From NCBI GenBank assembly GCA_008508345.1, contig QNGE01000981.1, forward strand, positions 89,379 through 153,378: 64,000 nucleotides of DNA, given 5' to 3'. This DNA comes from Paragonimus westermani (taxonomy: Eukaryota; Platyhelminthes; Trematoda; Plagiorchiida; Troglotrematidae). Positions 1 through 11,727 of the stretch are shown in pieces. The position numbers and the translations under genes are program-made. Every line of letters begins with the position of its first letter. Position 1 is the first letter of the stretch. The notes under the pieces were generated by a model. The model did no database searches and was not told the DNA's origin. It worked only from the letters and a program-made list of their open reading frames with translations.

Positions 1-937
1 ATGATTGAAGTGTGTCCCTCTTGATACTGATTTGAATCCATCAAAACTCCGGTAAAAACAAAGATAATGAAGAAACGATTACCGTTTCTGTACCACTTAG
101 TTACTTGAAAATCAAACGGCACAACAGGAAGGCCTATTAGCTGGAAATGTGGGACAACACAAGCATTTCTAAAGCTCCTGTTTAGTTTAAGATGGAGAGG
201 ATGCGGTTAGAACATTGCAACACAGGGCGCGAAGACTCTCTCCGAAAGACATCCTGAAGCTGGAGTAGTACACGATGACAGCCACCATGCAGGCCGGAGA
301 GCACCTATTCAAATTCTCGGGGAAGATAGTGCCACCACCAGAAGGCTACGGTTAACAACGTTACTAAGCAAAATAAGGTGCTTAAACCTCCCATTTTCAG
401 GTAAGAGCCATTCGGTCATGACGGAAACGTCAAACACTTGCCATACCCAATGCTTATACCGTTACAAGATTTTGTGTAATACTGTAAACCACAGCCTCTC
501 CATTCTTGTCGCCTGTGAATAAATACTTTACGTTTATCACATTTCATCGTTTAGGAGATGATTCTTGTAACCGAACTGTGAGCTACATGGAGACCACAAA
601 CCGACGGCTGGTTTCCCTTATCGAGGAGGTTGCATCGTTATGACAAATAAGGGGAAATAGTGAAAACAAGCATTTCATCAAAAAATAAGTGACGGGGTGG
701 GGACTTCAGACGACAAAAAACGTTGTGTGAATTTGTGTGCCCAGTCATTGAAGTTCGAAGGTAACAGGACCACAAGGACTGGACAAAAATCTCAAAATTT
801 TCGAACTACCCGCGGTGACCATTCAAGGGTTGTTCCATATTTGAATGCAGTCACAAATATGCGACTCAACACCGTTCTTATGCTCAGGATTCGTAATGTT
901 ATAGCTATAGGCTAACGTCGAAATATTATTCTTATAT
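1..937. other. 5' flank of STIP1, no gene recognised
   Basis: This stretch upstream of the STIP1 start contains only short open frames with no recognisable protein similarity. I looked for a clean heat-shock element (spaced GAA/TTC repeats) because STIP1 homologues can be stress-induced. Only partial matches were seen, for example around 743-755, where the spacing between the GAA and TTC units is wrong. The stretch probably contains the promoter or a 5' untranslated exon, but no defined core-promoter motif can be supported. Confidence 0.5.
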
Positions 938-962
938 CTTTTGTTTCGTTTTAATGCACCAG
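938..962 (+). other. Candidate 3' splice acceptor just upstream of the STIP1 start
   Basis: A T-rich tract ends in CAG at 960-962, 54 bases before the STIP1 ATG. An in-frame TAA at 963-965 follows immediately, so an exon joined here could only be 5' untranslated sequence. It could serve a 5' UTR exon or spliced-leader trans-splicing, which is known in flatworms. The assignment rests on sequence shape only. Confidence 0.35.
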
Positions 963-1016
963 TAACTTCTGGATAGTTCACGCCGTATCACCGCACGCTT
1001 TTTGGCACGGCTGGGT

Positions 1017-1714
1017 ATGTCGGTTGCTGCCGCACTTTCCGAGAAAGATTTGGGGAATGCTGCTTATAAAAGTAAAGATTTCGAGTTGGCTTTAAAGCAC
1101 TATGACAAGGCAATCGAAATAGAGCCAACATGTATAACTTATTATACTAACAAGGCTGCTGTGTATTTTGAAATGGGTGATTTCGACAAATGTATTGAAT
1201 TATGTGAACGTGGCGTGGAAGTTGGCAGGGAGAACAGAGCGGAATACAAGTTGGTTGCGAAGGCTTATGCTCGCGCAGCCCATTGCTACGAGAAGAAGAA
1301 TGACTTGGAGAATGCTAAGAAGTATTACGACAAGTCTTTGTCGGAATGTCGACAGCCAGATGTGGAGAAGAAAGTTCGGGAGATAAATAATAAACTGAAG
1401 GAACAAGAAAGGCTAGCATACATAAACCCCGAATTGGCTGAAGAAGCTAAGACAAAGGGGAATGAGTGCTTTCAGCAGGGGAATTATCCAGAAGCTCTGA
1501 AGCATTATTCGGAGGCTATTAAGCGCAATCCAGAGGACGCGAAGTTGTATAGTAATCGTGCAGCGTGCTACACAAAGCTGATGGAGTTCCCGCTTGCATT
1601 GAGGGACTGCAATTCCTGTATTGAAATTGATCCTGGGTTCATCAAGGGTTATCTACGCAAGGGTGCTGCTTGTGTTGCAATGAAAGATTTGAATCAAGCG
1701 AGGAAAGCTTATAG
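1017..1714 (+). CDS. STIP1: STIP1/Hop, exon 1: TPR2A and most of TPR2B
   Basis: First coding exon of stress-induced phosphoprotein 1 (Hop/Sti1), the cytosolic co-chaperone that bridges Hsp70 and Hsp90. It encodes residues 1-232 plus two bases of Arg233. Residues about 8-120 match TPR2A and 139-233 match TPR2B. The TPR2A carboxylate clamp that grips the Hsp90 EEVD tail is complete: Lys10, Asn14, Asn45, Lys82 and Arg86, with the same spacing as in human STIP1. The TPR2B clamp (Lys145, Asn149, Asn180, Lys210, Arg214) is also intact. The ATG at 1017 is preferred over the upstream TTG because an in-frame TAA lies at 963 and the family homology starts just after it. The exon ends in AG before a GTACGT donor at 1715. 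TPR1 and DP1 of the vertebrate protein are absent, as in C. elegans STI-1. Confidence 0.95.
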
Positions 1715-4700
1715 GTACGTGTTCTGCTGAATATTTTAAGTGTAGTTTGTGTGGGCTCTGTTTTATTGTGTCAACTTAAAGGCGTGCCCCTGTTTTGTTT
1801 CTGTTTTCCTGTGATTGCTTTTTGGGTAGACTGGATTCATGTGGTCTATTGAGTCTGATCACATTCCTTGTGCTTTTGTCAGTGGTGGTAATTAGCGTTT
1901 GTAAGAACCAATTAACCAAGCCCTGTTCGTCGAACAGAAGCCGGGAGGCTTCATGGTGTCTTGTTACTGTGGTCTGCAGTTCGAAAATCTCTTCTCTGCC
2001 ATCTCAGAACACGGTTCGCGGTAAATCCCTGTGCATTTTAGACTGGTTGACTTTCGGTTTATATACATAGATGCTTGCTGTTTGCCTGAGTGCACGCAGT
2101 ATGGTCGTGTGTTTGTCACTAACATCTTAGTTCTTGCTACTCAATTTTGTGTAGGTTTCAAACGTTTCTCACTTTCACTTCCTTATGGATGGTTGGACGT
2201 TTATTTGACCTGTTTTGTTGCCTGATTACTCTGTTGATCCTGAGAGCCATGTGGACTGTGTATTAACTCCCGCTAATAGTAGCCGCTTCAGAAAGACTAA
2301 AGTAGTGGACGAGACGATTCATTCTTGAGATCATGTGTCGCGCTAGGCTTTGTAAAATCAGTTGGCGCGTGGTCCCATGAATCCAAAGCGGTTAGCTGTT
2401 TTTGTCATCTGAGTAAAGAGGGAGGGGTTAGTTTGGGCGCATTAGGTGTTGGTCATTATGGTCGTCTGCCTATGATCATAATTATCAGTGCACTATCCAA
2501 TCGGTCAGAAATCTGAGTGTTACTCAGAAGCCTATACAGCTCTGGCTAGAACTGCTGTACTTCAGTGCGCCTGAAGCTGCCGCCACTGGTATTGTTCCGC
2601 AGACCGGGTTTTTCAAGGGCAAGTAATCTGCGAGCATCGTGGGTACCAAGCGATCTGATGTCGCAACCACAGTGTGGGAATATAAACAGCCGCCTTGTAC
2701 ACCTCGCGGTTTAATGAGAAATAAATACCAAGCAGACGCTACGGATGCTTCCGGTCAGTAAACTGCAAGTGGACTTTAGCGATGTGTGGAAGTCTTCAAG
2801 TGTTGCCGACAATAACTCAACTCCCGGGTGACATTTTTTACTACTAAACTCGGATTGTCGCCATCTAGGATGAGTACTAACACAAGTCTCTGTTAGCGTC
2901 GGAAATTCATTTTGTTTTAAGACGGAGCAGACCTTACAACGTCGTGTCATCCCGGCCTACTACTTGGGTTTTCTGCACGTTACCACCAAACAGGACGATG
3001 CAATCAGCACAGTCCAAGCCCCATCAGCGGAGACCGTTCAGAGCATTGCGCATGCTGTTGCCGATTACCTTGGGGCACCCCGTTTAAAATGGTTGAGGAT
3101 AGCGACGGCTTGCTGTTAACGTTCATCGCGTATGAGGTTGGACTATACCCCTAAAACAGACTCAGTAATTACTGCACCTATCAACAAGGCACTCTGGGTG
3201 CAGCTTTGTCGTCATATTAGGCTGCCTTGATGCCAAGGAGCGTGACTGCTCTTGGCCGTTGGCGGACGGTTATGTTCGATCACTTGACGTGCAGCGAGAC
3301 TTGCGCGTAATCCAGTTTGTTCTTCGCAACTACGTTTTCTGAATGGCCTGCCTAACGGAGATAACTCGTTCTTCGGTGTTTGGTGCATACGTAGTGCAGG
3401 CCTTTCATTGTTTACCACTCTGTTGGTCCTTAGGGATCTACGTTGTGAACAGACTTCAGTTTTCACGCATGATTAGCTGAGAATAGGTTTAAGGTAAGGA
3501 CATTTCTGAACGTCACCTCTCCGGCGTAATTCTTTTTTTCGACAATCATTGTGATTAGCTCGTTTGGGTTTCAAATGACATCTTTCACAATCGCTAATTT
3601 CGTATTAGTTGATGTGCGTGAGTTAACTACCACCAGGCCGTCTAAACCAAACAAGGAACACTAGCACCGGAGCTACAACCTTCGATCATGTGATCGATCG
3701 TAGCAGTGAATTGGTCTGTTGATCGCTGGGTTGCTGTCAGCATCTCAGTGGCGGTGAGGCTTGTGCGCTTTTTCGACCGGGAGGACTATGCAGATTAGGA
3801 CTTCAGTCTTTCTAGATGCATCATTGTCAAGCTGACCAAAGGGGATCAGTCAGATGGGAAGCAGATGCACTCATAGAGTTGTTTGTTGCCCTGTTGACTG
3901 TGTAGTAGTGCCTGGGTGTTGAGGCAGTTCTATAAATATACAGCAGAACTACTGAAATTGCGTTGTTACCTTCATTATCAGGGACTAAAAGAAGGTGCCG
4001 TCGGACAAAGAGCATTCCGATCGCCCAGCGGTTAACCGTGACCGCCGGGGTGTCATTTATTACGGTCGAAAAACGTTCGTCTTCCGAAAGTCTGATGTAG
4101 CGTCGAGTACACCCACTGCGCGCAACAGTGCTTAGAGTGAGTCTTACTCACTATGCCTTCAGGCTAGGCAAGCCCCTCATTGCCAAATGAGTCAGACTTC
4201 AGTCATTCGTTCTGGGTAGGGTCCTCCTGTTATAACGCAGGTGAGACATCAGTCAGATACTTGAGGTGGGATCCTTTGAGTCAACCACGTCGCGCGGCAT
4301 GAATGACAGAGAAGTACCCGAAGCTATCGTTTTTTCACCACTGATATCCATCACACTCTTCTCTCATGTCGCCCCCTTAGTTTTCTGCCTTCTCTGTGCC
4401 TTCGGGCGGTAGTTGTCCTCCAAAGCCAAGACAACTAGATAGCATTGACACATTCAACGTCCGCAAGTACTCTCTCAATTTTGGAGCGTGATGTGTGCAT
4501 GTGCCGGAGGTGCAAATCCACGATTCTAGCATCGTTATCCACTTGAGTTCATCCCTAGACAACTGTCGATCCAAGCGCTTCTTTTTTGGATTCTCTGGTG
4601 ATGCCTAAGCTGAACCTCATGTTCAAGTTGGAGTGGGAATCATACTGAGTTGGAAGGCAGGGTAATGTTTACTCGACTGGACCCTAGTGATTGGTTGCTT

Positions 4701-4734
4701 ATACACTGTCGGTTAGAGCTTATCAGCGCAATTG

Positions 4735-6590
4735 AGGAAAGCGTTATGTATTCATTTTATTGGCCTGTGCTCCAGCAGATATTCCGGTGCCATCAAAGGT
4801 GCGTTCTACAACGTCCTGGTTGACCTTCTGAAGCAGATTGAGCATTCAGACATTGTCGTACTAGTGGGTGATTTGACAGCTCAGCTTGGTCGTTTTTCAC
4901 CAGTGGAGAAGCAGTTGGGAGGTATGTTTGGTGTCCAAGGACAATACTGTAAATGATGTGAAACTTGCAGCTGTAGGCCTCTCACAGTCTCTGTATTTCA
5001 AACACCATATTTCAACCCAGGAAGAAGCATTGTGTTAAATGGAGACCTCTGTACTTCTCAGTCATGGATACAGCTCGATCACGTAGCAGTTAGTTACAGG
5101 TGGCGCCACCCCGTTTTGCATTTCGGAGCAATCACCTGGTGTTGTCATTTGCTCAGGAGTCACAAGCTCGTGAATGCAGGACACTTCACTGACATTTGGA
5201 TAGGGAAAGACTAAAGAAGGCTCATCAGGAGTCGCTGGTAAGCAAATTGCTCACTTCGAGTCAGGTGAAAGAACCTAACGAACACTTGAACAAAATCGCA
5301 GCAGTTATGAAAGTATGCTGTGATGAGGAACTGTTCATTTTCGACAGAACTGGATTTCTTCCACATCGATAAACCCTATGGAAAAGCGTTGATCGATTCC
5401 ATCTAGTTCTGAATAAGATGGCGACTGTCGAGAACTCACACGCGAGCTGTTTAAAAGCCTGCACAGAAACCATGAGCACCACGTGATCGAACGGTCTAGA
5501 GAGATGGAAAGAGCCTTTCTATCTGAGAATAGCAGAAGGCTTTTCCCTGGTCAATGGTTGTACTGGCCAACGGGTCGATGTGGGATTGTATATGAAAAAG
5601 GTGGTTCACATATTGTCTGCCAGTCGTGCTGACTTTACAATTGGGCTGAACATTTTGAGAAACAGTTTATCTGGCATCAACCAGGCCGTGTGGACGACGT
5701 GACCCGAAGGGTCAGTTTTTGCGCTCCAGACGGCTCTCCGTCGGAAGCCGAAGTAGCACTGAAGCACAAATTGTCAAAGCGTAACCAGCCACCGCACCAG
5801 ACCTTTTCTCCCCTCCTCTTTTCTAGGTAAATGGGGAGAAGTTCTTATCAGAAGTGGCAAAACTCTTGCAGGTGACTCGGTAATCTGGAAAGATACCTTG
5901 TGAGCAGTGCTTGTCAGCAGTAATTCCCGTCTGGTGTCTGTTGCGTTCAAGTTATTTGCCGGCTCCATTTCACGTCGGCTCACTCAACCCGGATACACGA
6001 AGAGCAAGCAGGATTCCGATCTGGTCAGGGGTGCGCTGGTCACATTTTTGCCCAGCGACTTAACGCTATTTGAAACTGTCTTCGCAAGGAAGTGCCAGGG
6101 GAATGTGAATCTTTTGCCATTACCGTATGTTGACTCTGCAAGCATGGCGTGGGTCTATGGACAGCCGTCTCGGGCGTTCATCACTTCCAGTAGTGTTCGA
6201 GGGTGTCTGATTTCCTCCCTCTTGCTCAATCTTGTCATTGGTGACATTCTGGAAAGTGAGCTTGGTGTTGAGCTTTTTTTGGCGCTTGGCTGACCGACAT
6301 GGAGTATGCGGGTGTCATTGTTTTACGTAGTCTACCGAGGGCATGCAGACCATGTTGAACAAGATGTGACCGGGCTGATTTGTAAGGGATGCGCTTCGCA
6401 CCTTCAGAGTGCAGTGCTGCTTCAAGATTGGGGCATTCCCACCCATCCTCCTCATCGCATGCAATCCGCTCAAGACTGTGAATAAATTCACTTACCTGGG
6501 TGGCACCTTATCGCGAGAATGCCAAAGATATGTTGCCTCTGATGACCAGCGTCATCAATAGGGTTGAAAAGACGTCTGGTTGTCGCTGAA
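4735..6590 (+). mobile_element. Degenerate RTE-like LINE fragment (endonuclease and RT) in STIP1 intron
   Basis: Non-LTR retrotransposon remnant in the sense orientation. At 4770-4930 an apurinic-endonuclease-like stretch is readable, including the block that reads VLVGDLTAQLGRF, followed by a shifted-frame part near 5040-5110 ending in LDHVAVSYRWR. At 5990-6060 a frame containing EEQAGFRSGQG matches the reverse transcriptase block of RTE-type elements. Near 6495 a frame reading FTYLGGTLS corresponds to the region after the polymerase domain. Frames are broken by many stops and shifts, so the copy is dead. Its ends are not defined, and it may belong to a different subfamily from the copy at 9.25 kb. 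Confidence 0.75.
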
Positions 6591-6859
6591 GGGTAGGGTA
6601 TGAAATTCTTGTGTACGTTTTGTTTTGCTTCACGGTTCCGGAACGTGGTCTGTTCGCGGCGAAGATATAGGCTGATTTGCTGTTTGATCGGTTTCTTCCA
6701 ATTAGCCTACACCGAGTGGGTTGATTTCGTGAGCAATATGGCTGTTCGCCGGTGCGTATTCCGGAACGTTTGGGCTGCGCGATCAGCTAATCAACTAATC
6801 TTGTTGGGCAGTCTGTGATGGTCAAATCACGTACTGCATATGCCGGCTGATCGTTTGCT

Positions 6860-7206
6860 GTGCAGGGCGTTACATACTGAGACGACCGACAGTAATATGA
6901 AACCCCTTGGTGTTCAAGCAACAACGTGGTCACGAAATATGACAGACTGTTCTGTTAAGTAAAGTTGGTAGGTTTCGCCTACCTAGCTGGGCTCCTCGTG
7001 GTCACTCCGGCCTGGTTGGAGATGGTATGCTAGATGGCGCTTTACTGCACTCAAAGCGTGCCTGCATTACTACCACATCTAGTTCTTTGGCTTAATCTTT
7101 CTATCTTAGTAACGTTTTCTTGGATATTCCACACTACCATCAAGGTGAACAGCGGCCCAAGCCACATTACCTCCTGTTCAGCCTCGTGACTGTTACGACG
7201 ATGACG
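6860..7206 (+). repeat. SINE-like dispersed repeat, copy 1
   Basis: About 350 bp that aligns by eye with 17605-17978 (same strand) and with 14030-14198 (opposite strand). Shared blocks include a GGGC-TATACTGAGGCCACC-like head, a central GTGGTCA block, a short hairpin at 6967-6983 and a distal AGCCACATTACC-like block followed by a short TGA/CGA-rich tail. No open frame is conserved, so a non-coding retroposed repeat is the best reading. A tRNA origin is not evident. Confidence 0.6.
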
Positions 7207-7969
7207 TTGAACGTTGTTGTTCGGTGTTCGTTGTTGGTCCCATTGGATTCCGAGGCTATTACGCTCTGATACACGCTGTTTCTGGGTTACTAATTCCCTA
7301 CGATGTAAGTCGAATGGGTCACTCGGATCTTTCTGTCACTTTGGTATTTTCTCTCTGCCCATGAATGAACCCGCTTGGCTGGCTCAAGAGTTGAACTAGA
7401 GTTGGGACTAGCGCTTCGTTTCATCAAGACCGCCGGGCACTGAGCCGTAAAAAGAGTAGTGGGTCGTTTTTCGTCGCTCCATTCAGTTAGTGTAGGGTCG
7501 GCATTGACACAGTGAACGTAAACTAAGTACAGTTTTTCATTTAACAAAGGTCCGCCTTCGCCCCACAGTTTTGACCGTTGGGGATGGGTGAGACAGTTAC
7601 AGCAAGAACCATTCGAAAGTGTTCACTTATTGTGTTGTTTTCAAGGTAAAAGTGAGCGAGGTGAGTTATCTTAGGATAAGGATGATAAACTGTGGAACGG
7701 TGTTAACCCTCGCGGTTTACAAGTAAGTAACGTCTAACCCTTTGTTGCTGGGAAAGAAGATTTTCAACGTTTGTTCCTCATACATTAGTAGTTTTAGACG
7801 TGTCTGATGTAATGCAGGGAAGTTGACAATAAAAGGGTCTGAAATAGAGTTTGACAAAATGAGCTGTGGTGGTTGTTTTTAAAAGGAGCCAGTTGGTGGA
7901 GGAATACAGTTTCCTCACGGCCATCTGGAAGTCGAATGTGTGCGTATTCGGGATTACTTTTTAAAGGTT

Positions 7970-8911
7970 CAACTACGAAGACGTTTGGACATTATTCCGA
8001 TATGGTACCGGTCCGGGCATAACGAGTCACAGAGGCAGACTAGTTCCTGCCGGCGACTTCCGGTCATGTAGAAACATGCGTTCATGTGGGGTGGCGTTGA
8101 TAGTAGTACACAGCAACGATCTGATAGCGTGCAGTGCGTCCATAAGCAAGCACCCTTATTGGTCAACATTCAGTACTTTGGAACGCAGGCAGAGCGGAAC
8201 AGTCTTCCGCATAGTGCCGTTGAGCTTTTCAATGTGGCCGTTGCCTTGCAGGTTGTAACTCGTGGTCCTTGCTGGTGGCCACACCCTGATCGTGAAGGAT
8301 TTGTCTCAAGTCGTGCGTTATAAACATAGATCCCCTTCCGGAGTAAACGAATGAGCGTATTCGAAACATGGGAAAGGCGTCACTTAATCGGGTAATGACA
8401 TTGGATGCAGACACATCTGGGCGGGGAAAAGCGATTAAAGAGCGGACGAATTCGTCAATTTCAGTTAGTATGTAATGAATGCCATTGGAAGAGGGAATCG
8501 CTCAACACTAAGACGACCAAACAGCTGTCCTAATTAAAAGACTTGAAAGGAGTGTGGAATTTCGGTTTTGGTTGTAAACAGAGAACGTTGTTGGATAACA
8601 GGTTTGACATTGTATAGGGAAAAAGGCAAATTCTTTGTGCGAACGAAATGAGACGACCGAGTAATTTCGGGGTTGCAGAGAGAATTATGGAGCTTTTTAA
8701 GATAATCGATAGAAAGGGCTGATGCACAAAAGGCTCGAGATAGAATGTCGGCCTCAGGAATATCTGAACCAGGGCAATTCAAAACGTCGTAAGAGAATTG
8801 AAATAGTTCGGTCATTTTTGATCTTACTAACAATTTTCGTATCACACATGAAGGTAACAGAGGTGGTCGGTTAGCAGCTTGAAGTGAGTTCCAATCAAAT
8901 AATATCGCCAT
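7970..8911 (-). mobile_element. Ty3/Gypsy LTR-retrotransposon fragment (RNase H end and integrase)
   Basis: Read on the - strand from high to low coordinate. The end of the RNase H region is followed by the H/C-type integrase head (8534-8911), where LHNSLCNPEITRSSHFVR resembles the usual Gypsy LH..LCHPG.TR..HF segment. The integrase core continues through 8500-8229. Near 8200-7970 a frame with DALHAIRSLLCTTINATPHE matches the region after the integrase core in animal Gypsy elements. Stops and frameshifts interrupt it and neither LTR was found, so it is a decayed internal fragment lying antisense within the STIP1 intron. Confidence 0.8.
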
Positions 8912-8913
8912 TC

Positions 8914-8947
8914 CCGAATGATAATAATAGTAATAATAATAATGATT
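8914..8947. repeat. TAA/TGA-rich microsatellite
   Basis: An irregular run of ATAATAATAG-type triplets next to the Gypsy fragment. A simple repeat with no evident function. Confidence 0.7.
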
Positions 8948-9249
8948 GTGTTTATGAGAAGCAATCAGTTCAAGAAGATTTGAAGATGTAACTAATGTTC
9001 CCAGGTGTCACCACTGTCCATGGGGTCTGGATCAGCATCAAGTGGGTCCGGTCGTAGCAGGCGGTCCATTATATCGGGTTGGTTGAATTGTCATGGTTGA
9101 CTGAGAGAGTAAGAAGATAACACCTGACAGGATAGCTTTAATCAACCATGTGATTTGTAACAATAAACGGAGGTGTTGATTGGAATAGTAATATATGAAG
9201 GAATCAGTAGGATGGGAAAGAGGAGAATACCATGGAGAAATCAAGTGTG

Positions 9250-11727
9250 ACACTCACTAGCCTTTTGTACACTGTGCGGTGAACGGACATTGTAGTAACG
9301 GCTGGAAACTTGAACGCCCAAGTAGGCAGACTAAGCACTGACGAACTTGACTAAGATGGCCCGCACTCTTACGGTGCTCGTCAAGCCGACAACGATGAAC
9401 GTTTCTTGCGTCTATGCTGTTAAACACCATTTTCGACGTTCTAGGCGGCAATACGTCACACGGGGATCTCCATTGCCGAGTCAGCCGTGGTTAATTATAT
9501 GGCCGTCAGTTATCGGGGCATGGGTGTTTGGAGGATTGCAAGTCAGTTTGAGGCACCTGCTTTGATTCTGGCCATGTACTGTTATCTGACAAGTTCGCTT
9601 CGCGTTTTTGTGGGAGACCACTTCACCGTCAACCATAAATTGACATTTGAACTTGCAGGGTCAAAAGCGCCTTACGCTTACTAGTGTGCGCTTGCCTCTA
9701 CCCTAGATGCCCACTCACCAAACAACATCGAAGCACACTGAGCACATGTACAGAATATAGTGAATAGGTGCGCTATTGACCTGTGTTACTACTGTTTGTT
9801 CAGGTGCCAATCTCTGGATCTCTATGAAATCACTGGAACCTCTCGACGCTCGCCGGAATATTCCATCCTGCAGTGAGCCCAACTCGGCTCGCTACTCGTC
9901 TGGAACTTCGGAAGCAACTACAGGAGAATCGCTAGGCCTGGTAAACACGACTCATTGTCGAGATGGAACAAGCCCCTGCTGCCGGGAACTCTCGAAAGCT
10001 TTTCCATCTCCGAACTGGAATTCAACTGTGAACGAGGTAATGTATAAAGCCAATGGTGAGCTTAATCAAGATCTACAGCGGAACTTACGACGCTGAGTTG
10101 AACACGTCAGACAACAGCTAAACTGGTCACCTGCGCTATTGGCTAGGTTGTCCAGCTTTGTGTGTGCTCATTGGTCTGTTGACGCTTCTCCGCCCTTGAA
10201 AACAAGTCTCTCTCGAGGTCAAGCTTCTAAAACGTCACTAGGCACCCGGCTCAGATGAAATTCATCCGCGTAGATGGAGATCCAACCCTAGTAGATCTGA
10301 TGTCTCTGCCCCCCAGATCAGTGAAGTTGTTCCGAATGCCTGAGGTTTGGCTAACACGTGTGCAACTCACTGATTAATCTGACTCATTATGCCAAAGTTG
10401 TTTGTAGCCATTGTACTCCGTAGACTAAGGGGAACACGCGAGAAGCGTATCCTTAAGGGAGAAGCTGGGTTTCGCCATGGCTGTGGTTGTGTTGACCACA
10501 TCTTTACGATTCACCAGATGCACAAACCCCGCCTTCATATGGACTTCAGAGGAGCATTCGATTCGGTTGATAGAGCTATACTCTGGGGTTGTCTATCAAG
10601 GAAGGATGTCAGAAATATGTGAACATCCTGAGATCCATCTGCCGTCGGAAATCGGGCAGCAGCGTATCGTTGACCTGTAACATCTCAGGTGGGCTGTGAC
10701 AAGGTTATCTGGCTTCCCAATTCTTATTCAACTCAGAAGTAGGCGAGGCCCTAAAGTGTGATGGTGTGGAGTTGCTTCCAGACACTAGACTTAGAGACTT
10801 AGACATAAAGTATGTAGGCGACATCGTCCGATAGGCTGATAGATTAGAGACTTCAGTTCATCAGTTTAGTGTGGTCCTTACACGTACGAAGTGCAATGTA
10901 CTGTTGCGAGATTGGCGGGACTCCGTCTTCGTTCTCACTCTTGATGGTGAACAACTGGAAGTGGTCGAGAAGTTCACCTGACAGGCTCGAATGGTGTTTG
11001 CCAGCTTGCACCATCTGTCGTCGGCATTATCTCAGTGTTTCTTCGAACGGTCTAGTATACAGTTCCACGGTAAGGGCAGTCCTATCGAACGGCTCCGAAA
11101 ATGGATCGATTCGCCCAGAGGGTGTTCACAGACTCCGTTTTCGACCGTCGGTGTCTCCAAAACATCAGTGAAGTGTGGTGAGAACACCGTGTCAGCAGTG
11201 ACGAAGTTAGCCGACGTGTCTTCGGAACGGGTGAACTCTGTTGTTTCTTGAGCATTTTGATTTCGTCCCACGGGCTTCACTGGCATGGCTTCATCTTGCG
11301 AGTGCCAGCTTATTGTCTGTCACTTCGTAGCTCGTTAGCCACTGGTTGGTTAGGCTGAAAGTGACGGCCCGGAGTTCAGCGCATGACTGATTCGGGGTGT
11401 AAAGACACTAACACTGAAGCTTGTTTCGGTAGGACGCTTCCGGCTGCCTGGCTGGGGTCCCAAAGACGATGGACATCGTTGGTTGATGACGCCGTCTGAT
11501 ATAGCGGGGAACAGAATTCGATGGCGCTTATGTTTCGAACCTCTGTGTGCATCGTCGTAACTTTTTCCTTATCCTTCCACATTTGTTCCCCCGTTCACAT
11601 TACGTGTTCTTTTTCTGATATGTCACGTTTGTTGCTACTTGTGCTTTTTCATGTTGAATATATATATATATATATATGAGAACCACTGATGTGTTGCTGT
11701 CTTGGATAATGATTATGATGACGATGC
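9250..11727 (+). mobile_element. RTE-like LINE, degenerate, with recognisable 3' tail, in STIP1 intron
   Basis: Sense-oriented non-LTR element. An endonuclease trace near 9290-9350 reads NLNAQVGRLSTDE. A reverse transcriptase segment (10389-10622) contains EAGFRHGCGCVDHIF and, further on, FRGAFDSVDRAILW. Beyond it, 11060-11240 reads TVRAVLSNGSE and then VSSDEVSRRVFG, the same blocks as in the copy at 19.3-21.7 kb. The element ends at the family's terminal motif AACCACTGATGTGTTGCTGT followed by an ATGATTATGATGACG tail (11679-11727). It is interrupted throughout and inactive. Confidence 0.8.
11657..11677. repeat. (AT)n microsatellite
   Basis: About ten AT dinucleotides directly before the terminal motif of the LINE copy. 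Confidence 0.9.

Noticed and set aside
739..760. Possible heat-shock element upstream of STIP1
   Set aside because: The GAA and TTC units are separated by one base rather than two, and there is no third unit.
4134..4154. Short inverted repeat AGTGAGT/ACTCACT, also seen near 55500
   Set aside because: Seven-base arms are expected by chance in 64 kb.
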